Shown: positions 35,682 through 46,292 of the stretch, one piece after another
How positions within the stretch are numbered: position 1 is the first letter of the stretch
Layout: every line of letters begins with the position of its first letter
From: Chloroflexota bacterium
GTDB taxonomy: Bacteria > Chloroflexota > Dehalococcoidia > Tepidiformales > Tepidiformaceae
Reading direction: 5' to 3'
DNA length: 64,000 bases
Assembly: GCA_026702615.1 (NCBI GenBank)
Contig: JAPPBY010000011.1
Span: 25,398 to 89,397, forward strand
Made by a program: the position numbers and the translations under genes
Notes under the pieces: generated by a model
Databases searched by the model: none
What the model was told of the DNA's origin: nothing
Seen by the model: the letters and a program-made list of their open reading frames with translations, nothing else

Positions 35682-36412
35682 ACCAAGGGCCAGGGATAGC
35701 TCCGGTGGGGACCCGGAGTGGGCATCGCTCGCGTCTGCAGGAGCCGGTCGGCCCGACCCAGGAACGCCCCGATTTCGTCCGGTGAGAGCAGCGCATTAAA
35801 CGCTTCGGTTTCCTCATCGTCCCCCGCGACCGCCGTCGCGGCTCGCTCCACGTCCGTCAGCCACTCGTCCGAGATGGGCTGCTCCGCCCAGTCCCAGATC
35901 ACCGTGCGCAGCTTGTACTCGCGGTGGAAGCAGAGCCCATGGTCGATCCCCCACACGCGCCCCTGCTCGTCCAGCAGGCAGTGGCCGCCCTTGCGGTCGG
36001 CGTTGTTGGCCACGAAGTCGAACACCGCCATCCGCTGCAGCTGCGGCACGAGCTCCGGGTCGTCGCGCTGCTCGAAGAAGTGCGACGACTGGTCGTGCGG
36101 CACGTACAGCTGGAGCGACCCCACGCCCTGGGGCCCGTCCCGCACCACGGTCGGCGGGACGAACGACCAGCCAAGCAGCTGCGCGAGCTGGTAGGCCGCC
36201 ACCTCCCGCGCGTAGAGGGTCCCGGTGGGGAAGTCCCACAGCGGCGTCTCGCCCGATTCCGGCTTGTAGACCGCCGCGATCTCCTGGCCGTCGCCCGCGC
36301 AGAGCCGCGCCAGGTAGACGTAGTTGCTGGAGGACCAGAGCAGCTTCAGATCCTCGAACTCCGCCTCCAGCAGCAGCGCCTCGGCCCCGGCCATGTCGAT
36401 GGTGCGGGTCAT
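35678..36412 (-). CDS. SCO1664-family (PI3/4-kinase-like fold) protein
   Basis: 244 residues. The segment AAVYKPESGETPLWDFPTGT, then LYAREVAAYQL, GWSFVPPTVVRDGPQGVGSL and FVANNADRKGGHCL with GIDHGLCFH match the SCO1664 family, which has a protein/PI-kinase-like fold. The Lys in YKP, Asp in NNADRKGGH and the GIDHG Asp could be kinase residues. Substrate unknown. ATG 36412 lies 7 nt after TACGCT (leaderless). Confidence 0.72.
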   Translation of the reverse strand: MTRTIDMAGAEALLLEAEFEDLKLLWSSSNYVYLARLCAGDGQEIAAVYKPESGETPLWDFPTGTLYAREVAAYQLAQLLGWSFVPPTVVRDGPQGVGSLQLYVPHDQSSHFFEQRDDPELVPQLQRMAVFDFVANNADRKGGHCLLDEQGRVWGIDHGLCFHREYKLRTVIWDWAEQPISDEWLTDVERAATAVAGDDEETEAFNALLSPDEIGAFLGRADRLLQTRAMPTPGPHRSYPWPLV

Positions 36413-36452
36413 GGCGGGCAGCGTAGCAGAGCGTCCGGAGGGGGGCGGCGAG

Positions 36453-37343
36453 TCAGACCGTGATGGTCCCCCGCAGGACCGTGACCGCCGTTCCCGCGAT
36501 GCGCACGGTCGTGGGCGTGTCCCCCTCACCCTCTACCTCCACCTCGACCAGCCCCGGCCGCCCCATGATGTGCCCCTGCTCCACGGTGTACGCAGCCTCC
36601 CGCACGAGTCCGTGGCGCCACAGGTAGGCCGCCATCCCGCCCGTTGCGCTCCCCGTCACCGGATCTTCCTGCACCCCGGAGGAGGGCCCGAAGTGCCGCG
36701 CGTGCGCCCGGTTCGCCCGGTCGTACGCCTCGGGCGTGAACACGTGCGTGCTGAAATAGCCGTCTTCGCCCTCGAGCTCGGCCAGGCGCTGCAGGTCGGG
36801 TCGAACCCGTTCAAGCACCGCCAGCGACGCCACCGGGATCATCGCCTGCGGCGTACCTGTGCTGACCACCTGCACGGGGAACCTCGCCAGCAGGTCCGAA
36901 GCTGCGATGCCCAGCACCTGCGCGTACGTGTCCCGGTCGAGTTCGTCTCGGAACTCCGGTGTCGCCTGCGTCATCGCGATCCGCACCCGTCCGTCGTCCC
37001 GTCGCGACAGGTCCACGGGCAACACGCCCACGTTTAGCTCCTGCGTCACGCGGCGCGACCCCTCGCTGAGTTCGATCAGCCCGTCCTCCACGAGCGCGTG
37101 CATTGTCGCGATGGTGGGGTGTCCGGCGAGCGGAATCTCTTTCCGCGGCGTGAAGAAGCGCACACGGAAGTCCGCCACCTCTGAAGGCATGGCGAAGGCG
37201 GTTTCGCTCAGGTTCAGCTCGCGCGCGATCGCCTGCATCTGCTCGGGGGAGAGCCCCTCCGCGCGGGTGACGACGCCGCAGGGATTCCCTGCGTAACGCT
37301 CGGTGGTGAAGGAGTCGACGATCGTGATCTCGTACTCGGCCAT
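36453..37343 (-). CDS. PhzF family isomerase/epimerase-like protein
   Basis: 296 residues with two-domain PhzF features: DSFTTERYAGNPCGVV near the N-terminus, the catalytic-Glu region LNLSETAFA, PLAGHPTIATMHALVEDG, FGPSSGVQEDPVTGSATGGMAAYL and the C-terminal GQIMGRPG-like segment. The family includes diaminopimelate-epimerase-like enzymes; the reaction here is unknown. ATG 37343 is 6 nt after TACGCT. Confidence 0.88.
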   Translation of the reverse strand: MAEYEITIVDSFTTERYAGNPCGVVTRAEGLSPEQMQAIARELNLSETAFAMPSEVADFRVRFFTPRKEIPLAGHPTIATMHALVEDGLIELSEGSRRVTQELNVGVLPVDLSRRDDGRVRIAMTQATPEFRDELDRDTYAQVLGIAASDLLARFPVQVVSTGTPQAMIPVASLAVLERVRPDLQRLAELEGEDGYFSTHVFTPEAYDRANRAHARHFGPSSGVQEDPVTGSATGGMAAYLWRHGLVREAAYTVEQGHIMGRPGLVEVEVEGEGDTPTTVRIAGTAVTVLRGTITV

Positions 37344-37349
37344 CGCGGG

Positions 37350-37359
37350 AGCGTAGCAT
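37350..37359. promoter_or_regulatory. Overlapping divergent -10 boxes of phzF and cinA/pncC
   Basis: The minus-strand TACGCT (37355-37350) and plus-strand TAGCAT (37354-37359) share two base pairs. Each is 6 nt from its start codon (37343 and 37366). RNA polymerase can open only one at a time. Confidence 0.5.
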
Positions 37360-37365
37360 CGGGCC

Positions 37366-37860
37366 ATGTCCATTCAAGAGAACGATGCCCTCGCCACGCG
37401 CGTCGGCGAGCTGCTCCTGGCCCGCGAGGCGCGCGTCGCCGTTGCCGAAAGCACCGCCGGCGGCCTCATCTCGGCCCGCCTCATCAGCGTGTCCGGCGCC
37501 TCGAAGTGGTTCGACCGCGGCCTCGTCGCCTACACCATGCCCTCGAAGCCGGACACCCTCGGCGTCAGCATCGAGTTCCTGCGCGAGCACGGGACCGTCA
37601 GCCCCGCGGGCGTGACCGCCGTCGCCGAGTCCGTGCGCGAGCGCACGGGAGCGGACTACGTCGTCGCCGAAAGCGGCATGGCCGGACCGACGAAGGGCCG
37701 CACCTCCAGGCCCATCGGCGGCGTCTCCTTCGCCGTCGCCGGGCCCGACGGCACGGTCAGCGAGGAGCTCCACCTGGAGGGCTCGCGCGTCTCCATCATG
37801 GAGCAGATCGCCGAGCACGCCCTCGAGATGCTGGTCGCCGCGCTCGACTCTGGCGCCTAA
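37366..37860 (+). CDS. CinA C-terminal domain protein (nicotinamide-nucleotide amidase, PncC type)
   Basis: 164 residues, the stand-alone CinA C-terminal domain: VAVAESTAGGLISARL, the catalytic-Ser region and VAYTMPSKPDTLGV, then ESGMAGPTKGRTSRPIGGVSFAV. PncC members deamidate NMN to nicotinate mononucleotide, which links to NAD recycling; other members have no proven activity. Leaderless-type start at ATG 37366. Confidence 0.85.
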   Translation: MSIQENDALATRVGELLLAREARVAVAESTAGGLISARLISVSGASKWFDRGLVAYTMPSKPDTLGVSIEFLREHGTVSPAGVTAVAESVRERTGADYVVAESGMAGPTKGRTSRPIGGVSFAVAGPDGTVSEELHLEGSRVSIMEQIAEHALEMLVAALDSGA

Positions 37861-37923
37861 CTCGCCCTTGGGCGAAGGTGAGGTCTCCCACGCCGCGCAG
37901 CCAGCGCGAGATTGGAGCCACCC

Positions 37924-39276
37924 GTGCCCGCACCCGACCTCGACACCATTGTCTCCTTGGCCAAGCGCCGGGGTTTCGTCTTCCCCTCTTCCGAGATTTA
38001 CGGCGGTTTCGCCAACACCTACGACTACGGTCCGCTGGGCGTTGAGCTGAAACGCAACATCCGCGACGCCTGGTGGCGCGCCATGGTGCGCGAGCGCGAT
38101 GACGTCGTCGGCATCGACGCGGCCATGATGACGAACCCCCAGGTGTGGGTCGCCAGCGGCCACACCGAGACCTTCAACGACCCCCTCGTCGACTGCAAGG
38201 AATGCCGTCAGCGCTTCCGCCCCGATCACATCGAGGAAGGTCAGTACGGCAAGGCCGAGCGCGACCCCGACGGCAACTTCCTCTGCCCCACCTGCGGCGG
38301 CGAGCTGACCGAGCCGCGCCTCTTCAACCTCATGTTCAGCACGCAGGTGGGGACGGTCGTCGACGAGGGCTCCATCGCCTACCTGCCCCCCGAGACCGCC
38401 CAGGGCATGTTCGTGAACTTCGAGAGTGTGCGCAGCTCCATGCGCCGCAAGCTGCCGTTCGGCATCGCCCAGACCCGCGTCAGCTTCCGGAACGAGATCA
38501 CGCCCGGTCGATTCATCTTCCGCACGCTCGAGTTCGAGCAGATGGAGATGGAGTTCTTCTGCCGTCCCGCTGACGCCGCCGAGTGGCACCGCTACTGGAT
38601 CGATGAGCGTCAGCGCTGGTACGCCGAGACCATCGGTATCGACCCCTCCCGCCTGCGCATCCGCGACCACGAGCCCGAGGAGCTCTCCCACTACAGCGCC
38701 GGCACGAGCGACATCGAGTACGAGTTCCCCTGGGGCTGGGGCGAGCTCGAGGGGATCGCCAACCGCACCGACTTCGACCTGAAGGCGCACAGCGGCCACA
38801 GCGGCCAGGACCTCTCGTATTTCGACGAGGAGACGCGGGAGCGCTTCACGCCCTACGTCATCGAGCCCGCCGCCGGCCTCACGCGCACTCTCGCGGTGGC
38901 CCTGCTCGAGGCCTACACGGTCGAGCCCGACGAGAAGGGCGACGAGCGCGTCGTGCTCAAGCTGCCCGCCGCCATCGCGCCCATCAAGGTCGCGGTTCTG
39001 CCCCTCTCGAAGAAGAACACCCTCACGCCTACCGCCAAGCGGATCCACACGCTCATTCGCTCGCACTGGATGACCCAGTACGACGAGACGCAGTCGATTG
39101 GCCGCCGCTACCGCCGCCAGGACGAGATCGGTACGCCCCTCTGCGTCACCGTCGACTTCGACACGCTCGAAGACGAAGCGGTCACGATCCGCGAGCGCGA
39201 CACGCAGGAACAGGTGCGCGTCCCCATCGCCGGTCTCGTCGACGCCCTCGCCGAGCGCCTCCCGGGAGTCCGCTAG
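37924..39276 (+). CDS. glyS: Glycine--tRNA ligase (alpha2 type)
   Basis: Charges tRNA-Gly. 450 residues, class II: GFVFPSSEIYGGFANTYDYGPLG, FNLMFSTQVG, YLPPETAQGMFVNF, FGIAQTRVSFRNEITPG, then FEQMEMEFFC and the C-terminal anticodon domain. A zinc-type pair CKEC and CPTC lies in between. Chosen start GTG 37924, with TTGGAG 6 nt upstream. A small hairpin (TCGCCC/GGGCGA at 37862-37875) lies just after the preceding gene; there is no T-box. Confidence 0.94.
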   Translation: MPAPDLDTIVSLAKRRGFVFPSSEIYGGFANTYDYGPLGVELKRNIRDAWWRAMVRERDDVVGIDAAMMTNPQVWVASGHTETFNDPLVDCKECRQRFRPDHIEEGQYGKAERDPDGNFLCPTCGGELTEPRLFNLMFSTQVGTVVDEGSIAYLPPETAQGMFVNFESVRSSMRRKLPFGIAQTRVSFRNEITPGRFIFRTLEFEQMEMEFFCRPADAAEWHRYWIDERQRWYAETIGIDPSRLRIRDHEPEELSHYSAGTSDIEYEFPWGWGELEGIANRTDFDLKAHSGHSGQDLSYFDEETRERFTPYVIEPAAGLTRTLAVALLEAYTVEPDEKGDERVVLKLPAAIAPIKVAVLPLSKKNTLTPTAKRIHTLIRSHWMTQYDETQSIGRRYRRQDEIGTPLCVTVDFDTLEDEAVTIRERDTQEQVRVPIAGLVDALAERLPGVR

Positions 39277-41819
39277 CTGGCCGCGAACGCCCGGCAGGCG
39301 ATCGCGCGGCCGAGGTCGTCGATCGACTCTCGCAGCATGCGCTGCAGGACGGCCTGGTCCTCCGGCGTCTCGTCCAGGAGCGCCTGCGCCCGGTCGAGGG
39401 TGTCCTGCTCGACGCGGTAGCTTGGGAACAGCCCGCCGTAGAACACCGTCGCGAACTCGCGGTCGCGTTCCAAAAAGATGCTTCCGACCTGCTCGAAGAA
39501 CGAGTCGACGAACGGCGACAGCAGGTCCGCCTGGTGAGTCCAGTTGAAGCCGCTCATTGCCGCCTGGTTCAGGTAGCGCGAGCCGTACCCTTCGTCGGCG
39601 AAGCGCTCCCACGCCTCCGCCTTCACGCTTGCGTCGGGGACGGCGGTCTCGCAACGGAGCTGCGCGCGCTGCCCTCGGTCCGAGGGGTCGCGCTCCGCTT
39701 CGGCCGCCACCCGCTCGGCCGCCCCCGGCAGCCCGAAGGCGACGTGCCGGGCGGCCACGCCCCAGCGCATGTCCTGGTCGAGCTCGAACCCCTCGACGAC
39801 CTCCTCCCCGTCCGCCAGCTGGCCGACGTAGGCGAGGTCGTCCGGGCTCACGGCAAGGCCCACGAGCGCCCGCCCCCAGATGATTCGTGTGTCGGTATCC
39901 GCGGCGGCCAGCAGCCCCTCTCTCGCTGTCTCGAAGAGCAGGTGCGCCTCTGCGTCCCGTTGCTCGGCGGGCACGTACCGGTTCTGTGAGCTGGCCGCGT
40001 GCCCGAGCACCGAGTCGACCAGCTCGATGTTCTGCTCGAACCCGATCTTCTCCCGCACGATCGCGAGGAAGTCCGTCGACTTGAGCTGCTGGTCGCGAAC
40101 CATGCTCCAGAGGGTCGACCAGAGCTGCTGCCGCAGCAGGTCGTCATCGACGCGCTCGATGTTCTCCCGTGCCCAGGCTACCGACTCGTCGTCGAGGGCA
40201 ATCTTGGCGTAGGCGTGGTCGTTGAAATTCGGGTACACGAGCGCTGGACGCGGGCGGCCCCGCGCCGCCTCAATCTCGGTGCTCTCGCCCTCCAGCACCG
40301 CTGGCACGGCCTCGACGGCGGTCGAAGCGCCGTCGTCCGTCAGCAGCCCCGTCTCGAGCGTGTGCGGGCGGATGGTCGGGTAGTCCGCGGGCGCGGTCTG
40401 GCTCAGCTCCAGCCGCGTCACGCGCTCGCCGTCGCTCTCCCAGTCCGCCCGGATCGTGTTCAGGGACGACGTCTCCAGCCAGAGCCGTGACCACTCGCCT
40501 AGGTCCCGGCTACTCCCCTCCTCCAGCGCCCCGAGGAAGTCGTGCAGCGAGGCGTTGCCGTAGTCGTAGGTCCGGAAATAGTGGCGCATGCCCTCGCGGA
40601 ACCCGTCGATCCCGATCGTCGCGACGAGCTGCTTCAGCACCGAGGCGCCCTTGCCGTACGTGATGCCGTCGAAGTTCAGGAACGTCTCGTCGGTATCGCG
40701 CACGGTCCCCGCGATCGGGTGCGTCGTGATGAGCTGGTCCTGCCGGTACGCCCAGTTTTTGATGCCGTTGTTGAAGTCCTGCCAGCCCGACTGGAAGCGC
40801 GTCGCTCCCTCCATCGCGAGGTACGACATGTACGTCGCGAAGCTCTCGTTCAGCCAGAGGTCGTTCCACCAGCGCATCGTTACGAGGTTCCCGAACCACA
40901 TGTGCGCCATCTCGTGGAGGATCACCTCCGCCCGGCGCCGGCGCTGGTTCTCCGTCGGCGGGTCGCGGTACACCATCGACTCGTTGAAGGTGACGGCGCC
41001 CACGTTCTCCATCGCCCCGTGGTTGAACTCCGGTACAAAGATCTGGTCGTACTTCCCGAACGCGTAGGCGTAATCGAAGAACTCCCCGAAGAAATCGAGC
41101 CCCTGCCGCGTGATCGTGAACAGCTCGTCGGTGTCGAGGTACTGCGCCATCGACTTCCGGCACAGCAGCCCGAGGGGGATGCCGGCGTGCTCGTCCGTGG
41201 CCACGTGGTACGGCCCCGCGATCAGCGCGAACAGGTAGGTGCTGAACGGCGGCGTCTCTGCGTACACCCGCCGGATGCGCCCGTCCGCTAGCGTCTCCGC
41301 CGAGACCTCCTGCGAGTTCGCCGTCAGCGTCCACTCCGCCGGCGCCGTCACCGTGAGCTGATAGCGCGCCTTGATGTCCGGCTGGTCGAAACAGGGAAAC
41401 AGCCGGTGCGCGTCGAACGGCTCGAAGTTCGTGTACAGGTACTCCTCGCCGTCCTCCGGGTCGACGAACTGGTGGAGTCCGTCGCCGCCGTGGTCGTAGT
41501 CGTTCTCGTACTCGATGCGCAGCGTGTTCGAGTCTGCGAGCGCAGCCCCCGGCAGCGTCAGCTCGCGCCCTCGCCACTGGAAGTCGACCGCCTCGCCGTT
41601 CAGCTCCAGCAGGTCGATGCGCTTCCCCCGGAAGTTCAGCATCAGGTCGTCGCCGCCGTTCTGGTCGAACGTGATCGTGACGGCGCCGCCATAGGTGGGT
41701 GCGCCCTTTGTCAGGTCGAGCGCGAGCTCGTAGCGGCAATTGGAGACGCGCTCCGCCCTGGCCGAGGCGTCGGTCTCGGTGAGGATGTCGCGTTCCTGGG
41801 TGAGGACGGGCTCGGTCAC
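39273..41819 (-). CDS. pepN: Aminopeptidase N (M1 family)
   Basis: A zinc aminopeptidase of 848 residues. GAMEN (substrate recognition) near residue 270 and the zinc motif HEMAH near 301, with the distal Glu in LWLNESFATY. A long C-terminal helical domain of the ERAP1 type follows. The start is GTG 41819 with GAGG upstream; the longer frame lacks a ribosome site. No signal peptide, so cytoplasmic. It converges with glyS, overlapping 4 nt at the stops. Confidence 0.94.
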   Translation of the reverse strand: MTEPVLTQERDILTETDASARAERVSNCRYELALDLTKGAPTYGGAVTITFDQNGGDDLMLNFRGKRIDLLELNGEAVDFQWRGRELTLPGAALADSNTLRIEYENDYDHGGDGLHQFVDPEDGEEYLYTNFEPFDAHRLFPCFDQPDIKARYQLTVTAPAEWTLTANSQEVSAETLADGRIRRVYAETPPFSTYLFALIAGPYHVATDEHAGIPLGLLCRKSMAQYLDTDELFTITRQGLDFFGEFFDYAYAFGKYDQIFVPEFNHGAMENVGAVTFNESMVYRDPPTENQRRRRAEVILHEMAHMWFGNLVTMRWWNDLWLNESFATYMSYLAMEGATRFQSGWQDFNNGIKNWAYRQDQLITTHPIAGTVRDTDETFLNFDGITYGKGASVLKQLVATIGIDGFREGMRHYFRTYDYGNASLHDFLGALEEGSSRDLGEWSRLWLETSSLNTIRADWESDGERVTRLELSQTAPADYPTIRPHTLETGLLTDDGASTAVEAVPAVLEGESTEIEAARGRPRPALVYPNFNDHAYAKIALDDESVAWARENIERVDDDLLRQQLWSTLWSMVRDQQLKSTDFLAIVREKIGFEQNIELVDSVLGHAASSQNRYVPAEQRDAEAHLLFETAREGLLAAADTDTRIIWGRALVGLAVSPDDLAYVGQLADGEEVVEGFELDQDMRWGVAARHVAFGLPGAAERVAAEAERDPSDRGQRAQLRCETAVPDASVKAEAWERFADEGYGSRYLNQAAMSGFNWTHQADLLSPFVDSFFEQVGSIFLERDREFATVFYGGLFPSYRVEQDTLDRAQALLDETPEDQAVLQRMLRESIDDLGRAIACRAFAAS

Positions 41820-41901
41820 GGGGTTCCTCGCTTCTCTTCGACGGTGGGTGGCTCGCAAAGGCTACCGCCCCTCGCCCTCAGCGTCAGGCTGGCGCTCCTG
41901 T

Positions 41902-41927
41902 CCCGCGTTCGTGACGCGGGGTACAAT
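41902..41927 (+). promoter_or_regulatory. Promoter of the NTF2-like gene with palindrome in the spacer
   Basis: CCCGCGT (41902-41908) and ACGCGGG (41914-41920) form a perfect 7-bp inverted repeat ending one base before the -10 TACAAT (41922-41927). It could be a hairpin or an operator. The leader to ATG 41960 is about 25 nt. Confidence 0.45.
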
Positions 41928-41959
41928 CGGCCAAGCTCAGCCCGAGGTGTCCCGCTTCC

Positions 41960-42766
41960 ATGCCCAACAGTGACGTTGTCGAGGCGCTCGTCACCGCCAT
42001 CAACTACGACCGCTTCGAAGACATCCAGGCGCTGCACGCCCCGGGCGTCGTGTTCCACTCGTTCCGCAGCCCGATGCTGCGGGACAGCGTGGCCGTCCGC
42101 GACTTCCACCACGAGCTGCTCCAGCGCTACGCCGACTGCACCTACACGGAAGTCGAGGCCGTTGAGGACGGCGGCGCCGTCGCCGTCCGCGCCACCATCG
42201 AAGCGAAGGGCTACGACTGGCGGGCCTTCCAGCAACGCGTGCTCGACATCAGCCGCGTTGAGGACGACCTCATCGTCGACCGCCGTCTCTACGGCATGAT
42301 GCGCGACATCGAGCTCGACAAGCCCGCGCTCGCGGCGATGGACACCGCCAACGCCTTCCGCGGCGGGTCCCCCCGCTCCACGCGCAGGCTCGTGCGCGGC
42401 CTCTACGAGAAGCTCATCGCCTCCGAGCGCGACGAGGCTGCCGAATCCCTCGACGAGAAGGTCACCCTCATCGATTCCGTCTACGGCATCGTTTCCGGAG
42501 TCGATGCGGTGCTCGACCTGCTCGAGGCAACCCCCCGCCCGGCCTTCGGCTACCCCCGCCTGACGGCCGTTGTCGCCGGCGAGAAGGATGCCGCCGTCGA
42601 GATCGCGATCGACCCTGCCCGCCCGCGCATCGCGGACTGGGTGCGGGTTGTCGAGGGTAAGGTGCTGGTCATCGAGCGGCACTGGATGCTGCGCGAGATC
42701 GGCATCAACCCCTTCGTCGAATACGCGCGCGACCGGCACCACCGCCAGGTGATCCTGCCGAAGTAG
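41960..42766 (+). CDS. Double SnoaL/NTF2-like protein
   Basis: 268 residues that look like two NTF2-fold (SnoaL-like) domains, about 1-120 and 135-260. The first starts [20 protein letters not shown] with [18 protein letters not shown]; the second starts [20 protein letters not shown] with [12 protein letters not shown]. SnoaL folds serve as small-molecule enzymes or binding proteins; catalytic residues cannot be named here. It lies upstream of ilvC but with its own promoter. Domain assignment is by pattern, without a search. Confidence 0.6.
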   Translation: MPNSDVVEALVTAINYDRFEDIQALHAPGVVFHSFRSPMLRDSVAVRDFHHELLQRYADCTYTEVEAVEDGGAVAVRATIEAKGYDWRAFQQRVLDISRVEDDLIVDRRLYGMMRDIELDKPALAAMDTANAFRGGSPRSTRRLVRGLYEKLIASERDEAAESLDEKVTLIDSVYGIVSGVDAVLDLLEATPRPAFGYPRLTAVVAGEKDAAVEIAIDPARPRIADWVRVVEGKVLVIERHWMLREIGINPFVEYARDRHHRQVILPK

Positions 42767-42819
42767 ACCACCCGACCGCCGCGCTCTCCGCCGCGGCCAC
42801 CATCACAAGGAGTGCCCGC

Positions 42820-43818
<999 letters not shown>

Positions 43819-43867
43819 CCCCCACCGGCTCCTGCCGGTCCGCTAACGTCCGGTCTTTACGCAACAA

Positions 43868-43900
43868 GAAGGGGTGGCCTCAGGCCACCCCTTCCGTTTT
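43868..43900 (+). terminator. Rho-independent terminator after ilvC
   Basis: Stem GAAGGGGTGGCC with GGCCACCCCTTC around a 3-nt loop, then CGTTTT. It stands between converging ilvC and oppF-like genes. A second small hairpin (ACCGGC TCCT GCCGGT, 43824-43839) precedes it. Confidence 0.8.
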
Positions 43901-43918
43901 GGTTCCGTGAGCCGCGCG

Positions 43919-44914
43919 CTAGACGCGGTGGCACCAGACCCAGTGTTCCTTGCCGCCGGTGCCAACGTTGCGCCACTCGGGGATTTCCTCGCGGCACTGG
44001 TCGACGGCGATCGGGCAGCGCGTGTTGAACACGCAGCCGGGCGGCGGCGACAGCGGGCTGGGCACGTCGCCAAGGAGAATGATGCGTTCCCTCTCGCGCT
44101 CCACATCGGGGTCCGGAATCGGAACCGCCGAGAGCAGCGCCTTCGTGTAGGGATGCAGCGGGTCGTCGAAAATCGTGTCGCGGTCGGTCAGCTCCATGAT
44201 GTGCCCGAGGTACATCACGGCCACGCGATCGCTGATGTGACGCACCACCGAAAGGTCGTGCGCGATGAACAGGTACGTGAGGTTGAACTCCTCCTGCAGG
44301 TCCTGCAGGAGGTTGATGATCTGCGCCTGGATCGACACGTCGAGCGCCGAGACGGGCTCGTCGCAGACGATGAACTCCGGCTCCACCGCGAGCGCGCGGG
44401 CGATGCCGATGCGCTGCCGCTGCCCGCCCGAGAACTCGTGCGGGTAGCGACTGGCGAAGTACGGGTTCAGGCCCACCGTCTGCAGCAGGCTGTGAACGCG
44501 GTCGCGCTTCTCCTGGCCGCGCGCCAGGTTGTGGATGGTGATCGGCTCCGAGACGATTGACCCGACCGACATACGCGGGTTCAGGCTCGCGTACGGGTCC
44601 TGGAAGATCATCTGCATACGGCGCCGGTAGTTCCGCAAGGAACGGCCCCGCACTTGCGTCAGGTCGGTACCCGCGAAGTTGACGCTGCCGGCGGTAGGCC
44701 GGTTCAGCTGGAGGATGGCCTTGCCGGTCGTGCTCTTGCCGCACCCCGACTCGCCCACGAGACCCAGGGTCTCGCCGCGCTTCACGTTGAAGGTGACGCC
44801 ATCGACCGCCTTCACATCGGCTACGCGCCGCTGGAAGATCAGACCCGCTGTTACGGGGAAGTAGACCTCCAGGTCTTCGACCTCAAGGAGGGCGTCTCCC
44901 ACCCCATTGCTCAT
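43919..44914 (-). CDS. Oligopeptide/dipeptide ABC transporter ATP-binding protein (OppF type)
   Basis: 331 residues. Walker [10 protein letters not shown], signature EFSGGQRQR, Walker [14 protein letters not shown]-loop [10 protein letters not shown]. The C-terminal oligopeptide-transporter extension holds [10 protein letters not shown] and C-rich neighbours that in some homologues bind a cluster or metal. Start ATG 44914. Together with the next gene upstream it forms the two-ATPase pair of Opp/Dpp systems, but permease and binding-protein genes are not adjacent here. Confidence 0.9.
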   Translation of the reverse strand: MSNGVGDALLEVEDLEVYFPVTAGLIFQRRVADVKAVDGVTFNVKRGETLGLVGESGCGKSTTGKAILQLNRPTAGSVNFAGTDLTQVRGRSLRNYRRRMQMIFQDPYASLNPRMSVGSIVSEPITIHNLARGQEKRDRVHSLLQTVGLNPYFASRYPHEFSGGQRQRIGIARALAVEPEFIVCDEPVSALDVSIQAQIINLLQDLQEEFNLTYLFIAHDLSVVRHISDRVAVMYLGHIMELTDRDTIFDDPLHPYTKALLSAVPIPDPDVERERERIILLGDVPSPLSPPPGCVFNTRCPIAVDQCREEIPEWRNVGTGGKEHWVWCHRV

Positions 44915-44936
44915 ACCGGGTGCGGCCTCGGCGGTG

Positions 44937-45938
44937 CTAGCTTGTTGCGACAATTGGCCTCTCCCTTCCGACGTTCTGCCACTCCCAGCAGGCGGCCTGA
45001 TGCTCGCCTTCGATCTGGGCCGTGTCAGGATACTGCGTGAGGCACTGGTCGGTGCGCCAGTCGCACCGCGGATAGAAGCTGCAGCCCTCCGGCAGGTGCG
45101 CCAGGTCGGGCGGCAGGCCCTCAATGGGGATCAGCTTCTCCTGCCGGTGCTCGTCGAGCCGCGGCACCGAGTTCAGCAGCCCCACGGTGTAGGGGTGCTT
45201 CGGATTCGCGTACAGCTCGGCCGCATCCGCGCGCTCGATCACCTTGCCCGCGTACATCACGTTCACCCGGTCGGCGTAGCGAGCGACCACGCCAAGGTTG
45301 TGCGTGATGATGATGACCGCGGTTCCGAACTCGCGACTGAGCCGGGCCATAACCTCGAGGATCTGGGCCTGGATCGTCACGTCGAGCGCGGTGGTGGGCT
45401 CGTCCGCCAGCAGGATCTTCGGGTTGCAGCTCATCGCCATCGCGATCATCACGCGCTGGCGCATGCCCCCCGAGAACTGGTGCGGGTAGTCGTCGATGCG
45501 GCTGCGGGCGGCGGGAATACCCACCAACTCCAGCAACTCGACGGCCCGCTCCCGGGCGGCCCGGCCGCGAAGATCCTGGTGCAACTCCAGCGACTCCGTG
45601 ATCTGCCGCCCGATCGTGAGCACGGGATTGAGCGACGTCATCGGCTCCTGGAACACCATGGCGATGTCGTTGCCGCGAATCCGCCGCATCTCGTTCTCGT
45701 CGAGCTTCAGCAGGTCCCGTCCCTGGAACATGATCTCGCCGGAGACGATCTTGCCGGGGGGCGAAGGGATCAGGCGGAGGATCGAAAGCGCTGAGACGCT
45801 CTTCCCGCAACCCGACTCACCCACAAGCCCCAGCGTCTCGCCCTCCTCCACTGAGTAGGACGTGCCGTCAACTGCCTTGACGACGCCTTCCTGCGTGTAG
45901 AAGTACGTCCGAAGGTCATTTACCTCAAGAAGCGCCAT
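44937..45938 (-). CDS. Oligopeptide/dipeptide ABC transporter ATP-binding protein (OppD type)
   Basis: 333 residues. Walker [10 protein letters not shown], signature QFSGGMRQR, Walker [14 protein letters not shown]-loop [10 protein letters not shown] and the C-terminal [14 protein letters not shown] segment. ATG 45938 has AAGGGGGC upstream. 22 nt before the OppF-type gene. The longer frame would run into the tRNA-Leu region. Confidence 0.9.
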   Translation of the reverse strand: MALLEVNDLRTYFYTQEGVVKAVDGTSYSVEEGETLGLVGESGCGKSVSALSILRLIPSPPGKIVSGEIMFQGRDLLKLDENEMRRIRGNDIAMVFQEPMTSLNPVLTIGRQITESLELHQDLRGRAARERAVELLELVGIPAARSRIDDYPHQFSGGMRQRVMIAMAMSCNPKILLADEPTTALDVTIQAQILEVMARLSREFGTAVIIITHNLGVVARYADRVNVMYAGKVIERADAAELYANPKHPYTVGLLNSVPRLDEHRQEKLIPIEGLPPDLAHLPEGCSFYPRCDWRTDQCLTQYPDTAQIEGEHQAACWEWQNVGRERPIVATS

Positions 45939-46010
45939 GATGCCCCCTTTCGCCTCGCTCGCATTTGGCTGCGTCACCCATTGACGAGAAACGGGCTCCC
46001 CATGTGGCCA

Positions 46011-46092
46011 TGGGGAAGAGGAGATTCGAACTCCTACGCCTTGCGGCACATGATCCTAAATCATGCTCGTCTGCCAATTCCGACACTTCCCC
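46011..46092 (-). tRNA. tRNA-Leu (anticodon TAG)
   Basis: 82 nt. A full cloverleaf with 7-bp acceptor (GGGGAAG/CTTCCCC), anticodon stem CATGA/TCATG, loop TTTAGGA (anticodon 46058-46056 read on the minus strand), and the long variable arm of class II tRNAs, then GTTCGAATC in the T arm. CCA is not encoded. Reads CUN codons. Confidence 0.95.
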
Positions 46093-46137
46093 GGCCCAAT
46101 CCGGCTGGCGAACCATCCGGTGAGACCTTTCCGAAAG

Positions 46138-46213
46138 TGGTGAGCCGCGAAGGACTCGAACCTTCAACCTAGTGATTAAGAGTCACTTGCTCTGCCAATT
46201 GAGCTAGCGGCCC
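46138..46213 (-). tRNA. tRNA-Lys (anticodon CTT)
   Basis: 76 nt including an encoded CCA. The acceptor pairs GGGCCGC with GCGGCTC, D arm GCTCAATTGGCAGAGC, loop CTCTTAA (anticodon 46180-46178), T-arm loop TTCGAGTC. Lies 45 nt upstream of tRNA-Leu in the same direction. Confidence 0.95.
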
Positions 46214-46226
46214 CGAGGTCGCGCGG

Positions 46227-46256
46227 AGTATACCCAAGCGCCTTCACGCGCGACAA
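46227..46256 (-). promoter_or_regulatory. Promoter of the tRNA-Lys/tRNA-Leu unit
   Basis: Minus-strand TTGTCG (46256-46251), 18 nt, TATACT (46232-46227), followed by tRNA-Lys at 46213. A 16-bp palindrome TCCGAAACGTTTCGGA (46261-46276) lies just upstream, between this promoter and the end of the thioredoxin-like gene; it may be that gene's terminator hairpin. Confidence 0.7.
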
Positions 46257-46292
46257 CAACTCCGAAACGTTTCGGAAACGCGAGGTAGTCGC

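Noticed and set aside
37861..37923. T-box riboswitch before glyS
   Set aside because: The 63-nt gap has only a 6-bp hairpin and no AGGGTGGNACCGCG T-box sequence.
36811..39654. 947-codon minus-strand open frame across cinA and glyS
   Set aside because: It covers two well-identified plus-strand genes and its translation is low-complexity; a GC-frame shadow.
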